A stretch of DNA of 64,000 nucleotides from Pirellulaceae bacterium (GCA_029243025.1 JAQWSU010000034.1:1-64000), one strand, 5' to 3'. Shown: positions 27,043-36,858, counted from the first letter of the stretch. The notes: a model not told the origin generated them from the letters alone. Program-made: numbers and translations.

Positions 27043-28182
27043 ATGAAAATCTCTGCGGTCAACCTATTCCCACTCCGTGGCGCAACTCCCGACGGCGGAT
27101 GGGACGAAAAGCTGCTCAACGAAGAACAAAATCTACACACGCTGGTGGAAGTCATCACTGACGAGGGGATCAGCGGCGTTGGCAGCGTCTTTACCTCAGC
27201 GAAACTCGTCGAAGGAGCCATCGACGTCTTTCGCCCATTCCTCCTCGGCGCCTCCGCACTCGACCCAGCAGCGACCTGTGAAACGCTCCATCAGCATAGC
27301 TTCTGGCAAGGACGAGGTGGCGCCGTAACCCATGCGATCTCTGGGATTGATATCGCCCTCTGGGATATTCTGGGAAAGGCAACCAACCAACCCATTAGTC
27401 GTCTCCTCGGCGGAAGATACCGTGAAACAATCAAGCCCTACGGATCCTTACTGATGGCTGATCCGGACCTGATGCGTGCAAGATTGGAGACCGCACTCGA
27501 GCGAGGCTTTCGAGCATTTAAGATCGGCTGGGGGCCGTTCGGACGCGAAAGTCGCCAAACCGATGAGGCCATCGTTAAAGTAGCGCGCGATACGGTTGGC
27601 TCGGAAATCGAGTTGATGGTCGATGCGGGGGGCAGCGATGGTTTCTGGCCACATGGCTACAAATGGGCGATCAATACAGCGCGCATGCTGGCCGACTACG
27701 ACATCACATGGTTCGAAGAACCACTTCGGCCAGACGACATCGATGGCTACGTCACACTCACTCAACATTCCCCCGTGCCGATTGCCTCCTGTGAGGTACT
27801 CACCCGCCGCCAGGCATTTCTCCCCTGGATTGAGAGGCACGCGGTGGACTACATTCAACCGGATGTAACTAAGGTGGGCGGTATCAGCGAACAGCACCGC
27901 ATCGGACAGGCTGCTGATGACCATTCGATTCTCATGATACCTCACGGATGGAACACAGCGATTGGCCTCGCCGCCGACCTTCAGCTGGTCGCGGCCGCTG
28001 GCAATGCACGATGGGTGGAATACATCACTCCAGCTCCCTACATTGAAGAACTGATGGCTGAACCGATTACCTTTGCCGGGGATGGCTCCATCCAAATCCC
28101 CAGCAAACCGGGACTCGGTATCAATTGGAATCATGACGCGGTCGAAAAGTTTAGCGGCCGCCGACTTCAGAGCCAAAGCTAA
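27043..28182 (+). CDS. Mandelate racemase/muconate-lactonizing family enzyme (sugar-acid dehydratase type)
   Basis: A 379-residue enolase-superfamily enzyme; it starts at 27043 (MKISAVNLF) rather than at an upstream in-frame codon inside the DUF1501 gene. The barrel shows FKIGWGPFG with the first catalytic lysine, metal ligands in MVDAGG and TWFEEPL and a Glu in CEVLTRR, and the general-base His in IPHGWNTA. These place it near sugar-acid dehydratases such as rhamnonate or galactarate types, but the exact substrate is undetermined. Its stop overlaps the convergent SMP-30 gene by four bases. Together with that lactonase it suggests oxidative sugar catabolism. Confidence 0.9.
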   Translation: MKISAVNLFPLRGATPDGGWDEKLLNEEQNLHTLVEVITDEGISGVGSVFTSAKLVEGAIDVFRPFLLGASALDPAATCETLHQHSFWQGRGGAVTHAISGIDIALWDILGKATNQPISRLLGGRYRETIKPYGSLLMADPDLMRARLETALERGFRAFKIGWGPFGRESRQTDEAIVKVARDTVGSEIELMVDAGGSDGFWPHGYKWAINTARMLADYDITWFEEPLRPDDIDGYVTLTQHSPVPIASCEVLTRRQAFLPWIERHAVDYIQPDVTKVGGISEQHRIGQAADDHSILMIPHGWNTAIGLAADLQLVAAAGNARWVEYITPAPYIEELMAEPITFAGDGSIQIPSKPGLGINWNHDAVEKFSGRRLQSQS

Positions 28183-29078
28183 TCCGATTTTGTTGATTGC
28201 CCACGAACCTTCATGGGAATCGCATAGAAACCTTTGCGGGCGGTGATAAACAACGTCTTTCGATCCTTTCCTCCGAAGACAACATTTGCGGGGCTTTCCG
28301 GAGTTGGGATCGTCAAGACCAGCTCGCCTTGAGCGCTGTAGACCTTTACACCGCCATGTGTCAAATAAAGATTCCCCAACTCGTCCAACGTGAGGCCATC
28401 CGATCCTTCCGGCGCCGCAAGTTGTCGATTCTCCAGGGCTCCATCCTCTCCGATTTCATAAGCGTAGGTTTTGTCGTCGCCCGCATCAGCTACATAAAGT
28501 GTCTTCCCATCCGCTGTCCCAACAACGCCATTCGGCTTGACAAGGTCATCGATCACGCGAGTTACGGATTTCCCATTTGGAGAGCGATAATAAACAAAGA
28601 ACCCACCCTGTTCGAGTCCGCTCATATCACCATATCGCGGATCAGTGAAATAGATTCCGCCACGAGGGTCAATCCAGAGATCATTGGGGCTATTAAGTTT
28701 CTTTCCATTGAATTGATCGACCAGCACGGTGGCTTTACCGGAAGGCGTAACCGATGTGAGCCGTCGGGCACCGCCCTCGCAACAAAGTAAATTTCCATCG
28801 CGATCAAAGTACAATCCATTCGCGCGTCCGGTTCCTTCACGGAAGGTCGACAACTGCCCATCGGTGGACCAACGATGAATGCGTGAATTTGGAATATCGG
28901 TAAAATAGACATTTCCTTTCTCGTCAACTGCAGGACCTTCTGTAAACAGAAATCCGTCCGCCAACTGAGCTACTTTCGCTCCTTCTGCTGTGAGTTCCTG
29001 TGTATCGGCGCACATCGCATCCCCCCACATACACACAACGATTAGGCTCACCGTGAAAATCCGATTCAAGTGGATCAT
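28179..29078 (-). CDS. SMP-30/gluconolactonase-like secreted protein
   Basis: A 299-residue six-bladed propeller of the SMP-30/gluconolactonase/LRE family, which hydrolyses sugar lactones with a divalent metal. The start at 29078 has a GAGGAAAG site; a 10-residue upstream extension is unlikely. It has a signal peptide (IFTVSLIVVCMWGDAMC), so it acts outside the cytoplasm. Motifs include FTEGPAVDEKGNVYFTDIPN, LNSPNDLWIDPRGGIYFTDP and LVKPNGVVGTADGKTLYVAD. It converges on the enolase-superfamily gene and diverges from the DUF5722 gene with about 100 bases between starts. Confidence 0.92.
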   Translation of the reverse strand: MIHLNRIFTVSLIVVCMWGDAMCADTQELTAEGAKVAQLADGFLFTEGPAVDEKGNVYFTDIPNSRIHRWSTDGQLSTFREGTGRANGLYFDRDGNLLCCEGGARRLTSVTPSGKATVLVDQFNGKKLNSPNDLWIDPRGGIYFTDPRYGDMSGLEQGGFFVYYRSPNGKSVTRVIDDLVKPNGVVGTADGKTLYVADAGDDKTYAYEIGEDGALENRQLAAPEGSDGLTLDELGNLYLTHGGVKVYSAQGELVLTIPTPESPANVVFGGKDRKTLFITARKGFYAIPMKVRGQSTKSD

Positions 29079-29179
29079 GACTCTTTCCTCGCTTATAGTA
29101 ATGCTCACCCAGGAACTTGCTTCCTAGGATCGAAATGCAGGATTCCCCATCAATTTAGCCAATAGTAACCGACGAACCA

Positions 29180-30520
29180 ATGTGTGAAATGGCCAGCGAT
29201 CTCAACTTTTACGTCGCGTTCTGGAAAACAATCCATTCCTTCTGCAGTCATCTTTGTTACACCTGTTTGGCTTGTTTCTTTTTCACCAGTAGTTTGGCTG
29301 CAGCAGAACCATCTGCCTCCACCGAAAAATATCCACAAGCGGCATCGAAAAAGGGACTCCAAGTAGAAATCATTGACGATGCCTTAGCGCTTGGCGTCAA
29401 GCATGCGGCGTTAAACGTTAATCTCTCTCAGCTAATTGACCCCAACATCGATCGCGCTGATGACAGACCGTCCTGGCAAACACCCGATCGCATCTATTAT
29501 TTCAAGCGTGCCTACCTCAACTCACTCGACCGCAACATCAAGGCCCTCTCTGACCAGGATGTGATTGTCAACTTAATCATCCTCGTCTCTCATACCGGCG
29601 ATGCCTCGGTTGACCGACTAATGATCCACCCACAATATGATCCGAAAGCACCCAATCGGCTCGGCGCTTTCAATGCGGAAACGGTGGAAGGTCAGCAATG
29701 GCTATCAGCCACGATGGAATTTTTGGCTAATCGATGGTCGCGCCCCGATCAACAGTTCGGCCGTGTCGCCGGCTACATCCTTGGCAACGAGGTGAATTCC
29801 CATTGGTGGTGGAGCAATATGGGTCATGTGACAATGCAGGAGTTTGCCAACAACTACCTGGCCGCCACGCGACTGGCTCATGCGGCCATTCGACGCCACA
29901 ACGCTTGGGCGCGAGTCTATATTTCTCTGGAGCATCACTGGAACATTTATTTCCCTAGTGGAGCCGCATCGCAAGCGTTTGCCGGCAAACCGTTTCTCGA
30001 TTATTTTGCGCAGCAGGCTCGTGCTGGGGGTGACTTTGACTGGCATGTCGCCTTCCATCCTTACCCTGAAAATCTTTTTGAGCCACGTTTCTGGAATGAC
30101 AAAACAGCCCTCCCTAAGGCCGACACTCCGCGAATCACCTTTAAAAATCTCGAAGTGCTAACTTCCTACCTTCGCCGAGCGGAGTTGCGTTACGCGCAGC
30201 AGCCACGAAGAGTAATCTTGAGCGAACAGGGATTTCATACCCCCGATGGAGACGATGGCGAACGTGTCCAAGCTGCCGCTTATTGCTATGCCTACAAGAA
30301 GGTTGAGGCACTACCCGGCATCGATGCTTTCATCCTGCATCGACATGTCGACCATCCCCATGAAGGCGGACTACGGTTAGGATTGCGACGTTTCCAACCT
30401 AGCGAAAAAGATCCTCGGCCTCCCAAGCTGATCTACAACTGCTTCCGAGTCGCCGATACGCCGGACTGGGAGGCTGCGTTCGAATTCGCACTGCCAATCG
30501 TTGGGCGCGATGATTGGTAA
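29180..30520 (+). CDS. DUF5722 family exported glycosidase-like protein
   Basis: A 446-residue protein with an N-terminal hydrophobic segment (CLACFFFTSSLAAA) and a TIM-barrel-like body. YILGNEVNSHWWW and VILSEQGFH put conserved glutamates at the positions typical of acid/base and nucleophile in clan A glycosidases, and VAFHPYPENLFEP lies between them. I assign it to DUF5722, whose activity is not established. Exported location and neighbours (lactonase, sugar-acid enzyme, sulfatases) fit a role in polysaccharide breakdown. No clear ribosome site is visible and the ATG at 29189 is an alternative. Confidence 0.8.
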   Translation: MCEMASDLNFYVAFWKTIHSFCSHLCYTCLACFFFTSSLAAAEPSASTEKYPQAASKKGLQVEIIDDALALGVKHAALNVNLSQLIDPNIDRADDRPSWQTPDRIYYFKRAYLNSLDRNIKALSDQDVIVNLIILVSHTGDASVDRLMIHPQYDPKAPNRLGAFNAETVEGQQWLSATMEFLANRWSRPDQQFGRVAGYILGNEVNSHWWWSNMGHVTMQEFANNYLAATRLAHAAIRRHNAWARVYISLEHHWNIYFPSGAASQAFAGKPFLDYFAQQARAGGDFDWHVAFHPYPENLFEPRFWNDKTALPKADTPRITFKNLEVLTSYLRRAELRYAQQPRRVILSEQGFHTPDGDDGERVQAAAYCYAYKKVEALPGIDAFILHRHVDHPHEGGLRLGLRRFQPSEKDPRPPKLIYNCFRVADTPDWEAAFEFALPIVGRDDW

Positions 30521-30832
30521 AAATATAATTCGTGGAGCAGCGGACCATCATTCTGACTAATATCCCTCCCAACACTTTTCCTCGCCCCTTTCATTAGAAA
30601 TACCATCACAAACGTTTGGATGACTGTCGTCGACCGAACCACTTGCTGAAATGCCACCTACGAAATGGCATCAGCCCTTCGTAAAAAACAACGTTTCATC
30701 GCCCCCTTCTCTTCTGTTACGATAACGCACGCGGCAGGGAACTTTGACTCTCTTGCAACGCGCCGTAGCCTTTCCTGGCGTGTTCTGCTTCCACGGTATT
30801 GGCTTCCAAAATCCAACAAGGAGCGATGTAAA
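30521..30832. other. Non-coding gap upstream of the SPFH gene pair
   Basis: About 310 bases. An in-frame extension of the SPFH gene reaches 30665, but it lacks family similarity and the true start has its own ribosome site, so this is treated as a promoter-bearing gap. No RNA gene was seen. Confidence 0.5.
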
Positions 30833-31831
30833 ATGACCATCCTTTCAGCTTTCTTGGCTGGCATTATCGTCTACGTTTTCATTCGAGTGATCCTCACCGG
30901 TTTTTACATTGTGCGCCCGAACGAACGTGCCGTACTCACATCTTTTGGTCGCGCCACACGGCTTCCCAACAACCCTCCGGCAACACCCCATTTATCAGAC
31001 GATGAACACGAACGATACAACTATCCGGCTGTCCACGTCATTCGCCCCGGTGGTCCCTACTTCAAATGGCCTTGGCAGAAGGCCCACAAAGTCAACGTAT
31101 CGACGCAGGCCGTAGATTTAGTTTGGGACCCTTCCAAATCCCAAACGACCATCGAAGCCGTCACCAAAGACAACCTTACAACCGGTGTTAATGGCCAAAT
31201 CCGATTTCGCGTCAGCGAGAGCAATCTTTACGCTTATCTGTTTGGCGTCGCGAGTCCGTTAGAACATGTGATGGGTTATTTCATTTCGATCTTACGAGAA
31301 CGCATTGCCGTCTTCGTCGACCCCAAGGGTCCACCATTGGTGAATAAACAGGAGAACCTCAGCGATTCTGACGAGGCAAGTTTACCAGAACTTTCAGAAG
31401 GGGTTTCCATTAACGATCTGAGAAAAAACTTGCCAACTCTCAACACCTACATGGAACAACAGTGTGAATCAACTCCTGGTCGATACGGCGTTGAACTCGA
31501 CGCAGCTTTAATTACATCCATTGACCCTCCTCAGGAAGTCGATCGAGCGTTATCCGCCATCAACAGCACCAGAAATCAAGTGGCGGCGGACATCAGCACG
31601 GCCAAGGCGGACTCAGAGCAGCAAATCACGATGAGCAAGCGAGCGGTGGAAATAGCCGCCAACAACGCCCATGCCGAGGTGGCCCCCCTCAAGGAACTTG
31701 CCACCACACTGCTCTCAATCAAGCAGGAGGGAGGAGCCAACGCCGTTCAGGCTTACCTGCGAAACATGCGCATCCCACTCTTAAAACAAACAAAGCGAAT
31801 CGTGACGACAACAACCAACCCCGTGAAATGA
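30833..31831 (+). CDS. SPFH/band-7 family membrane protein
   Basis: A 332-residue prohibitin/flotillin-type protein. The start at 30833 follows AAGGAG. A transmembrane segment (SAFLAGIIVYVFIRVILTGF) is followed by the SPFH core (IVRPNERAVLTSFGRATRL, VIRPGGPYFKWPWQKAHKV) and then a helical C-terminal region (STRNQVAADISTAKADSEQQ) likely to form coiled coils for oligomer assembly. The next gene is a second SPFH protein 12 bases downstream, in the same frame, with a near-identical leader sequence. The two probably form a hetero-oligomeric membrane scaffold. Precise role unknown. Confidence 0.9.
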   Translation: MTILSAFLAGIIVYVFIRVILTGFYIVRPNERAVLTSFGRATRLPNNPPATPHLSDDEHERYNYPAVHVIRPGGPYFKWPWQKAHKVNVSTQAVDLVWDPSKSQTTIEAVTKDNLTTGVNGQIRFRVSESNLYAYLFGVASPLEHVMGYFISILRERIAVFVDPKGPPLVNKQENLSDSDEASLPELSEGVSINDLRKNLPTLNTYMEQQCESTPGRYGVELDAALITSIDPPQEVDRALSAINSTRNQVAADISTAKADSEQQITMSKRAVEIAANNAHAEVAPLKELATTLLSIKQEGGANAVQAYLRNMRIPLLKQTKRIVTTTTNPVK

Positions 31832-31843
31832 GGCGATGTAAAT

Positions 31844-32713
31844 ATGAACCCGTTTGAAATCGTAATTCCATTTGCAATTGGCATCGTCAGCATTCCGTTG
31901 GTACTCGCCATGGCCCAGGGACTCGGTCTGTTTACGACCGTTCGGGAATGCCAATCTCAAGTCTTTACCCTGTTCGGCAAGGTGATCGGAACGTGGGACG
32001 AACCGGGCCTCCATTTCCCCATCGTGCAGTTCGGGCCACGTGCCTTGCTGATTCCCATGTTCGGTAAACGACATATTGTGAGTACGGCCCTTCGACAACA
32101 TTACTTGCGAGGGCAAATGGTCAACTCCGAGGAAGGAACTCCCATGGGAGTGGGCATCTGGTATGAAATGCAGGTGAATAATCCCGAGTCCTATCTATTC
32201 GCCAACGCCAATCCCGAAGGCTCTTTACAAGCAAACGTTGCGAGTTCCACCATTTCGACACTCAGTAATCTAGAAATGGATAAAATGCTGGAAGATCGCC
32301 ACAGCTTGAGTCGTAATGTGCGGCAATCCGTATCACCGTTATCCGAGAAATGGGGATATCGCCTGGGCTCGGTTTACATTCGCAAAGTTTTCTTCACCGA
32401 CACGCAAATGGTAACCAACATCACCGACAAGGTTGTCAAGCGACTCGTCCAGGTGACCAGCGCCATGAAACAGGATGGCGAGAACCGTGTGGGCTTAATT
32501 CGCAGTGAAACAGCCAACAAGGTTTCGCAGAAGATGGCTGAAGCTGCGGCAACGAGACCCGACGTGGTGGGTGGCGCCATGAATGAAATCTCGCGCCAAG
32601 ACCCAGAGATCATGAACGCAGTTCTCGAGGTGATGGAAACAAATCAGTATCTCGAATCGAATGCCGAGATTAACGTCATCCCCGAAAACGCTACCGTGTT
32701 GCTTTCCAGCTAA
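31844..32713 (+). CDS. SPFH/band-7 family membrane protein, second of a pair
   Basis: A 289-residue protein with an N-terminal membrane segment (IVIPFAIGIVSIPLVLAMA) and an SPFH core (TTVRECQSQVFTLFGKVIG, EPGLHFPIVQFGP). The middle (SNLEMDKMLEDRHSLSRNV) is the typical band-7 helix, and AMKQDGENRVGLIRSETANK begins the helical tail. A GAGGCGATGTAAAT leader precedes the ATG and resembles that of the first gene (GGAGCGATGTAAA). The two proteins have diverged strongly outside the core. Co-transcribed and probably co-assembled. Confidence 0.88.
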   Translation: MNPFEIVIPFAIGIVSIPLVLAMAQGLGLFTTVRECQSQVFTLFGKVIGTWDEPGLHFPIVQFGPRALLIPMFGKRHIVSTALRQHYLRGQMVNSEEGTPMGVGIWYEMQVNNPESYLFANANPEGSLQANVASSTISTLSNLEMDKMLEDRHSLSRNVRQSVSPLSEKWGYRLGSVYIRKVFFTDTQMVTNITDKVVKRLVQVTSAMKQDGENRVGLIRSETANKVSQKMAEAAATRPDVVGGAMNEISRQDPEIMNAVLEVMETNQYLESNAEINVIPENATVLLSS

Positions 32714-32850
32714 CACGTTCGTCACAGCGACACGATTGACATGTCTCCCACAGAGTGATGTATCTTCGCTGCCGACGTTAACTGCTGTGAAGAAACAACG
32801 GGCAAATCCAACGCCACTTCAAAAGTGAACAAAGAGCAGCGTTACCCCCG

Positions 32851-32898
32851 TCGCACTGCGTTTTGCGCACCCGTTCGCACTGCGTTTTGCGCACCCGT
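32851..32898. repeat. 24-bp perfect tandem duplication
   Basis: Two identical 24-bp copies, 32851-32874 and 32875-32898, between the SPFH gene and the convergent DUF1080 gene. Each contains GCACTGCGTTTTGCGCAC, which itself has an inverted GTGC/GCAC character. A slippage duplication or small hairpin array; no gene is affected. Confidence 0.85.
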
Positions 32899-32959
32899 TC
32901 GTTACGTTCCCATGGGGCAAGCTTCTCCCAATGCCTGCCCCTCGACAGTCATTGGTCGC

Positions 32960-33682
32960 TCAATCGATTGTCTTGAGGCGCAAATCTTTGAATTCAACCC
33001 ACATCGGACTGCCACCATGCAATTGCAAAGCAATCAACCCTTCCAACAAGGCCAACTGGTCAGAATCCGTGAAATCTAAAATCTGCCTACCATTCAAAAA
33101 GTGCCGAATGTGATTCCCTTCGGCAATAATCACCACATCATTCCAGTCATTCAGCTTGAACAGATTTTTGTATTCATCAGCAGTGATCAGTTCACCTTGG
33201 ATCTCTTTGCCCTGATCTCCCCAGGTAGCTTTTTCACCAACAAGACAAATTCGACCGCGTTTCCCACCTTCGTCATAGATAAATCCGGCAACACTTGGCA
33301 GCTTTTCTTGATTTCGAATTTCGTGTTGGTAACCGCGGACCGCCCAATCATTCCGTGCGTTCTTTTTCTGTGATCGATACTGAATGCCGGAATTGTTAGT
33401 GGCGTTGCATCGAAAGGATAGGCGCAACTCAAAATCCTTCGGCTTGCCATCCTGCCAGATCAAGAAGGTGTTCCCATTCGCTTTTTTGTCGGGCGTTGTC
33501 TCTCCGCGAATGGCCCCGTCCTTGACCGTCCACAATCGCGGATCACCCTCCCAGCCGGCCAAATCTTTGCCGTTAAACAGACTCCGCATTTCCCCCGATT
33601 CGGGCGGTGCCACGATCACTTCAGCAGCAGTGACCACGTTTACCATTAACAACAAAAAGAAACCCAGCATAACACGATTCAT
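32960..33682 (-). CDS. DUF1080 (3-keto-disaccharide hydrolase-like) secreted protein
   Basis: A 240-residue protein with a signal peptide (MLGFFLLLMVNVVTAAE). The concanavalin-like DUF1080 fold is shown by SLFNGKDLAGWEGDPRLWTV, DFELRLSFRC, NNSGIQYRSQ and the C-terminal GLIALQLHGGSPMWVEFKDL. Family members hydrolyse 3-keto-glucosides or act as beta-sandwich binding proteins. Single-domain, normal length, periplasmic or secreted. Transcribed opposite to the SPFH pair. Confidence 0.93.
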   Translation of the reverse strand: MNRVMLGFFLLLMVNVVTAAEVIVAPPESGEMRSLFNGKDLAGWEGDPRLWTVKDGAIRGETTPDKKANGNTFLIWQDGKPKDFELRLSFRCNATNNSGIQYRSQKKNARNDWAVRGYQHEIRNQEKLPSVAGFIYDEGGKRGRICLVGEKATWGDQGKEIQGELITADEYKNLFKLNDWNDVVIIAEGNHIRHFLNGRQILDFTDSDQLALLEGLIALQLHGGSPMWVEFKDLRLKTID

Positions 33683-33924
33683 TTTCGACTCCAGTTTACG
33701 AGTGATCCGGCAGCTGCTAATTATGATCGATGAAGGCTTGCGCTTACAAGTTATTCCGCTGCGTTTTTATTTCCAACTCTACAATTCTGCACGGCATGTC
33801 AGCGGCCGCCGTTGAACCCGGCAGCACAGCCGCTTTTCCCTAAGCCCGTGGCTTGGACGCCAAGCAGAGGTGGCCCCAGTTCCGCCGGTCGCACGGTCGA
33901 TCAACCAGAAGCTCCCCACGGCTC

Positions 33925-34950
33925 CTATGCTTCGTCTACGTGGTCGGACTCGACATTTGACCGGGTGATATCAATCCAATCTTGAGGATAGCCCAAGGTG
34001 AACGGCACTTTGGCTGACAATCGCCGATAAAGCTCATCCGAGAGACTCCAATCACCTGCGAGCAAACTGGCCTCAATTTGCTGCTTGTTCCGTGCCCCAG
34101 CGATCACAGCTGTCACCCCCTTATTTTTGAGCAGCCAAGCCAGTGCAACTTGAGCTGGCGTCCGCTCGACGTCACGAGCAATTTGGACGAGTTCGCCGAT
34201 GACCTCAAAACTTTCATCGTTCCAGTATCTTGGCAGGTCGATTTCTGCCCTCAAACCCACGCGAGAATCCTTTGAGGGGCCTTGAGACTTGTCGTACTTT
34301 CCGCACAACATTCCACCGGCGAGAGGACTCCAACACAACATGCCCATACCTTGGTCAACGCACGCTGGCAGGATTTCACGCTCTACATCACGACGCAACA
34401 AATTGTACATATGTTGGGCACTGACGAAACGTTCCCAATTGTTTCGATCGCTGATACCGTTCGCCTTGGCAATCTGCCAGGCAAAATAGTTACTACAGCC
34501 GAGGTAACGCACTTTTCCGGAACGAACCTGATCATCCAGGGCACGGAGCGTTTCCTCCAAGGGCGTATGTGGATCGGGACCGTGGACCTGGAACAAGTCG
34601 ATGTAATCCGTTTTTAAGCGACGAAGACTCGCATCGACCGCTTCGACAATATGTTTCCTGGACAATCCTTTGGCGTTTGCAGAGTTTCCCATACGAAACC
34701 AACATTTCGTCGCCAGTACAAGATCATCTCGCTTACGCCCCGCAATGGCGGTTCCGAGCATTTCCTCAGAAACCCCTGAGCTGTACATATCGGCGGTGTC
34801 GATAAAGTTGCCACCCGCATCGAGAAATTGATTCGTAATCGCGGTAGCTTCTTCCTGCTCACAACCCCATCCACTCATACCAAACGTCATCGTCCCAAGA
34901 CAAATCCGCGAAACCAGCAGCCCAGAATTACCGAGATAGCGATACTGCAT
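33925..34950 (-). CDS. Aldo/keto reductase
   Basis: A 341-residue NADPH-dependent TIM-barrel oxidoreductase. The catalytic tetrad is visible: Asp51 and Tyr56 in FIDTADMYSSG, Lys82 in VLATKCWF and the His in LFQVHGPDPH. The C-terminal coenzyme region is VTAVIAGARNKQQIEASL. Substrates of this broad subfamily (YhdN/Gpr-like) are varied aldehydes or keto sugars and not predictable here. No signal peptide, so cytoplasmic. Transcribed alone. Confidence 0.93.
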   Translation of the reverse strand: MQYRYLGNSGLLVSRICLGTMTFGMSGWGCEQEEATAITNQFLDAGGNFIDTADMYSSGVSEEMLGTAIAGRKRDDLVLATKCWFRMGNSANAKGLSRKHIVEAVDASLRRLKTDYIDLFQVHGPDPHTPLEETLRALDDQVRSGKVRYLGCSNYFAWQIAKANGISDRNNWERFVSAQHMYNLLRRDVEREILPACVDQGMGMLCWSPLAGGMLCGKYDKSQGPSKDSRVGLRAEIDLPRYWNDESFEVIGELVQIARDVERTPAQVALAWLLKNKGVTAVIAGARNKQQIEASLLAGDWSLSDELYRRLSAKVPFTLGYPQDWIDITRSNVESDHVDEA

Positions 34951-35313
34951 TATTTACTCCGTCTTTATTTCCCAAAACGGTACAGGCCTCTGTGAACATG
35001 CACCAGCAACTCCAAACCGAATCTCGCGAACCACCATTAGCGTTCCCGTTATAAATCGGTCTCGCGCGGCCGCCCTTTTTTGACCGGGTCATCACTCAAA
35101 GGCCTGGTCAAGTCCACGATGATGCCCTCCGCCTAACGAAAACACAAGATGGCTAAGCGGAATCCGGCCCGCCATCCCCCTTGCATTGGGCTTTAGAGAT
35201 CCCCACCGATGAATTACGAGTCGAATCGTTTTCGTTCGGTTTCCGTATCACACGACGCGTCACCATCGAATACAATACAACGCGGCGCCGGCCTATCCCT
35301 CGGAGAACTTACC
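34951..35313. other. Non-coding gap between divergent aldo/keto reductase and sulfatase genes
   Basis: About 360 bases containing both promoters. An in-frame extension of the sulfatase up to 35209 has no family similarity. No other feature seen. Confidence 0.5.
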
Positions 35314-36858
35314 GTGACCCACTCCCCTCACACGCAGTTTTGTTCGCAAATCGTCCTTGCCCTCCTGCTCACAACGGCACCCATCGCGTTAGAAGCCGGG
35401 ACGAATCCCGACAGCCGTCCGAATATCCTCTTGATTGTCACCGACGATCAGGCCCCTCAAACCCTTCGAGCCTATGGCAACACCGTTTGCGAAACCCCCA
35501 ACATCGACCGCTTAGCTGCTCAGGGCATGACCTTAGACGGTGCCTATCACATGGGCTCTTGGGCTGGCGCTGTTTGCACTCCTTCGCGTCATATGATCAT
35601 GACTGGCCGTACGGTCTGGCACATTCCTGACCGAGCGCGTTCCCGACGGAACCGAAAGGCAACCGGGCGTAATCCAAACGAGGGCAACTCGAAATCGGTG
35701 CCCCCCAATCTAGCCGAACAATCGTTGCCAGCCATTTTCAACCGGGCTGGATATGACACGTTTCGCACCTGCAAAAAAGGAAACAGCTACGAAGGAGCCA
35801 ATCAACAGTTCACGGTCCGCCGCGACGCAACCAAACGAGGCAGCGAACCTGCAAACAGCAGCCAATGGCATGCGGATCAAACCATTCAATACTTACAGGA
35901 ACGCGTGCAGAGAAATGACCAGGATCCGTTTCTTATATTTCTGGGCTTTTCACATCCCCATGACACGCGTAACGGAACAGCGGAACTCTTACAGAAGTAT
36001 GGTGCAGAGAATGTCAAAGAACCACCGACAACCCTTAACCCTCTCGCTCCGACCTTGCAAATCAACTATCTGCCGGCCCATCCTTTTCCTCACGGGCATC
36101 CAGGATTACGCGACGAAGAAAAAGTTTCCGGCGTCCTGAAATCTCGAACGGAATCCACAATCCGCAATGAACTTGGACGTGAATACGCATGCATCGAACA
36201 CATCGACATCCAGATTGGCCGGGTGCTCAAGCAACTCGAAGACATGGGGGAACTCAAAAACACTTATGTGGTTTTTACCGCTGACCACGGTATCGCCGTT
36301 GGAAGACACGGGCTGACCGGCAAACAGAATCTCTATGAGCACACGTGGCGCGTGCCGCTCATCGTGCAGGGCCCACAAATCGAGCCGTCGACTCGATCCC
36401 AAGGAAACGTTTACCTCCTTGATATCTTGCCGACCCTTTGCGATCTTACCGCGGTAGCAATCCCGAAAACGGTTGAGGGGGCAAGCTTCCAAACGGTCCT
36501 GCTAGGCGAGCAGAATACCATCCGCGAGGTGCTTTATGGCGTCTATTGCGGCGGCACCAAGCCAGGCATTCGTTCTTTACGTCACGGTGATTGGAAGTTG
36601 ATCAAGTATGACCTACTCGGTGGCGAGATACGCCAAACGCAATTGTTCAACCTCAAGTCCAATCCCAACGAATTGTTACTGGAACACGCCAGTCCAAATG
36701 TCACCGCTCTGACGGGAAATCATCCGAATTCGGATCAGCGAAACCTGGCCGATGATCCACGATATGCGGAAGTGCGGCAAGACTTAGAGAATCGATTGTT
36801 CGCTGAGCAGCGTCGGCTTCACGATCCCTACCGACTTTGGGATCAACCGGCCCCCTAA
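35314..36858 (+). CDS. Sulfatase, type I formylglycine-dependent
   Basis: A 514-residue secreted arylsulfatase-family enzyme. GTG at 35314 is chosen because GGAG lies just upstream and it opens a signal peptide (FCSQIVLALLLTTAPIAL). The metal motif RPNILLIVTDDQ and the activation motif CTPSRHMIMTGR (Cys88 to formylglycine) are intact, as is VFTADHGIAVGRHG with the metal Asp and His. It removes sulfate esters from glycans or other substrates after maturation by a formylglycine-generating enzyme. A second sulfatase follows 193 bases downstream, suggesting a polysaccharide-desulfation unit. Confidence 0.94.
   Translation: MTHSPHTQFCSQIVLALLLTTAPIALEAGTNPDSRPNILLIVTDDQAPQTLRAYGNTVCETPNIDRLAAQGMTLDGAYHMGSWAGAVCTPSRHMIMTGRTVWHIPDRARSRRNRKATGRNPNEGNSKSVPPNLAEQSLPAIFNRAGYDTFRTCKKGNSYEGANQQFTVRRDATKRGSEPANSSQWHADQTIQYLQERVQRNDQDPFLIFLGFSHPHDTRNGTAELLQKYGAENVKEPPTTLNPLAPTLQINYLPAHPFPHGHPGLRDEEKVSGVLKSRTESTIRNELGREYACIEHIDIQIGRVLKQLEDMGELKNTYVVFTADHGIAVGRHGLTGKQNLYEHTWRVPLIVQGPQIEPSTRSQGNVYLLDILPTLCDLTAVAIPKTVEGASFQTVLLGEQNTIREVLYGVYCGGTKPGIRSLRHGDWKLIKYDLLGGEIRQTQLFNLKSNPNELLLEHASPNVTALTGNHPNSDQRNLADDPRYAEVRQDLENRLFAEQRRLHDPYRLWDQPAP

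Noticed and set aside
31829-31831. In-frame TGA between the two SPFH genes as another selenocysteine codon
   Set aside because: The second gene has its own ribosome site and an N-terminal membrane segment, both proteins have complete SPFH cores, and I see no SECIS-like hairpin after this TGA.
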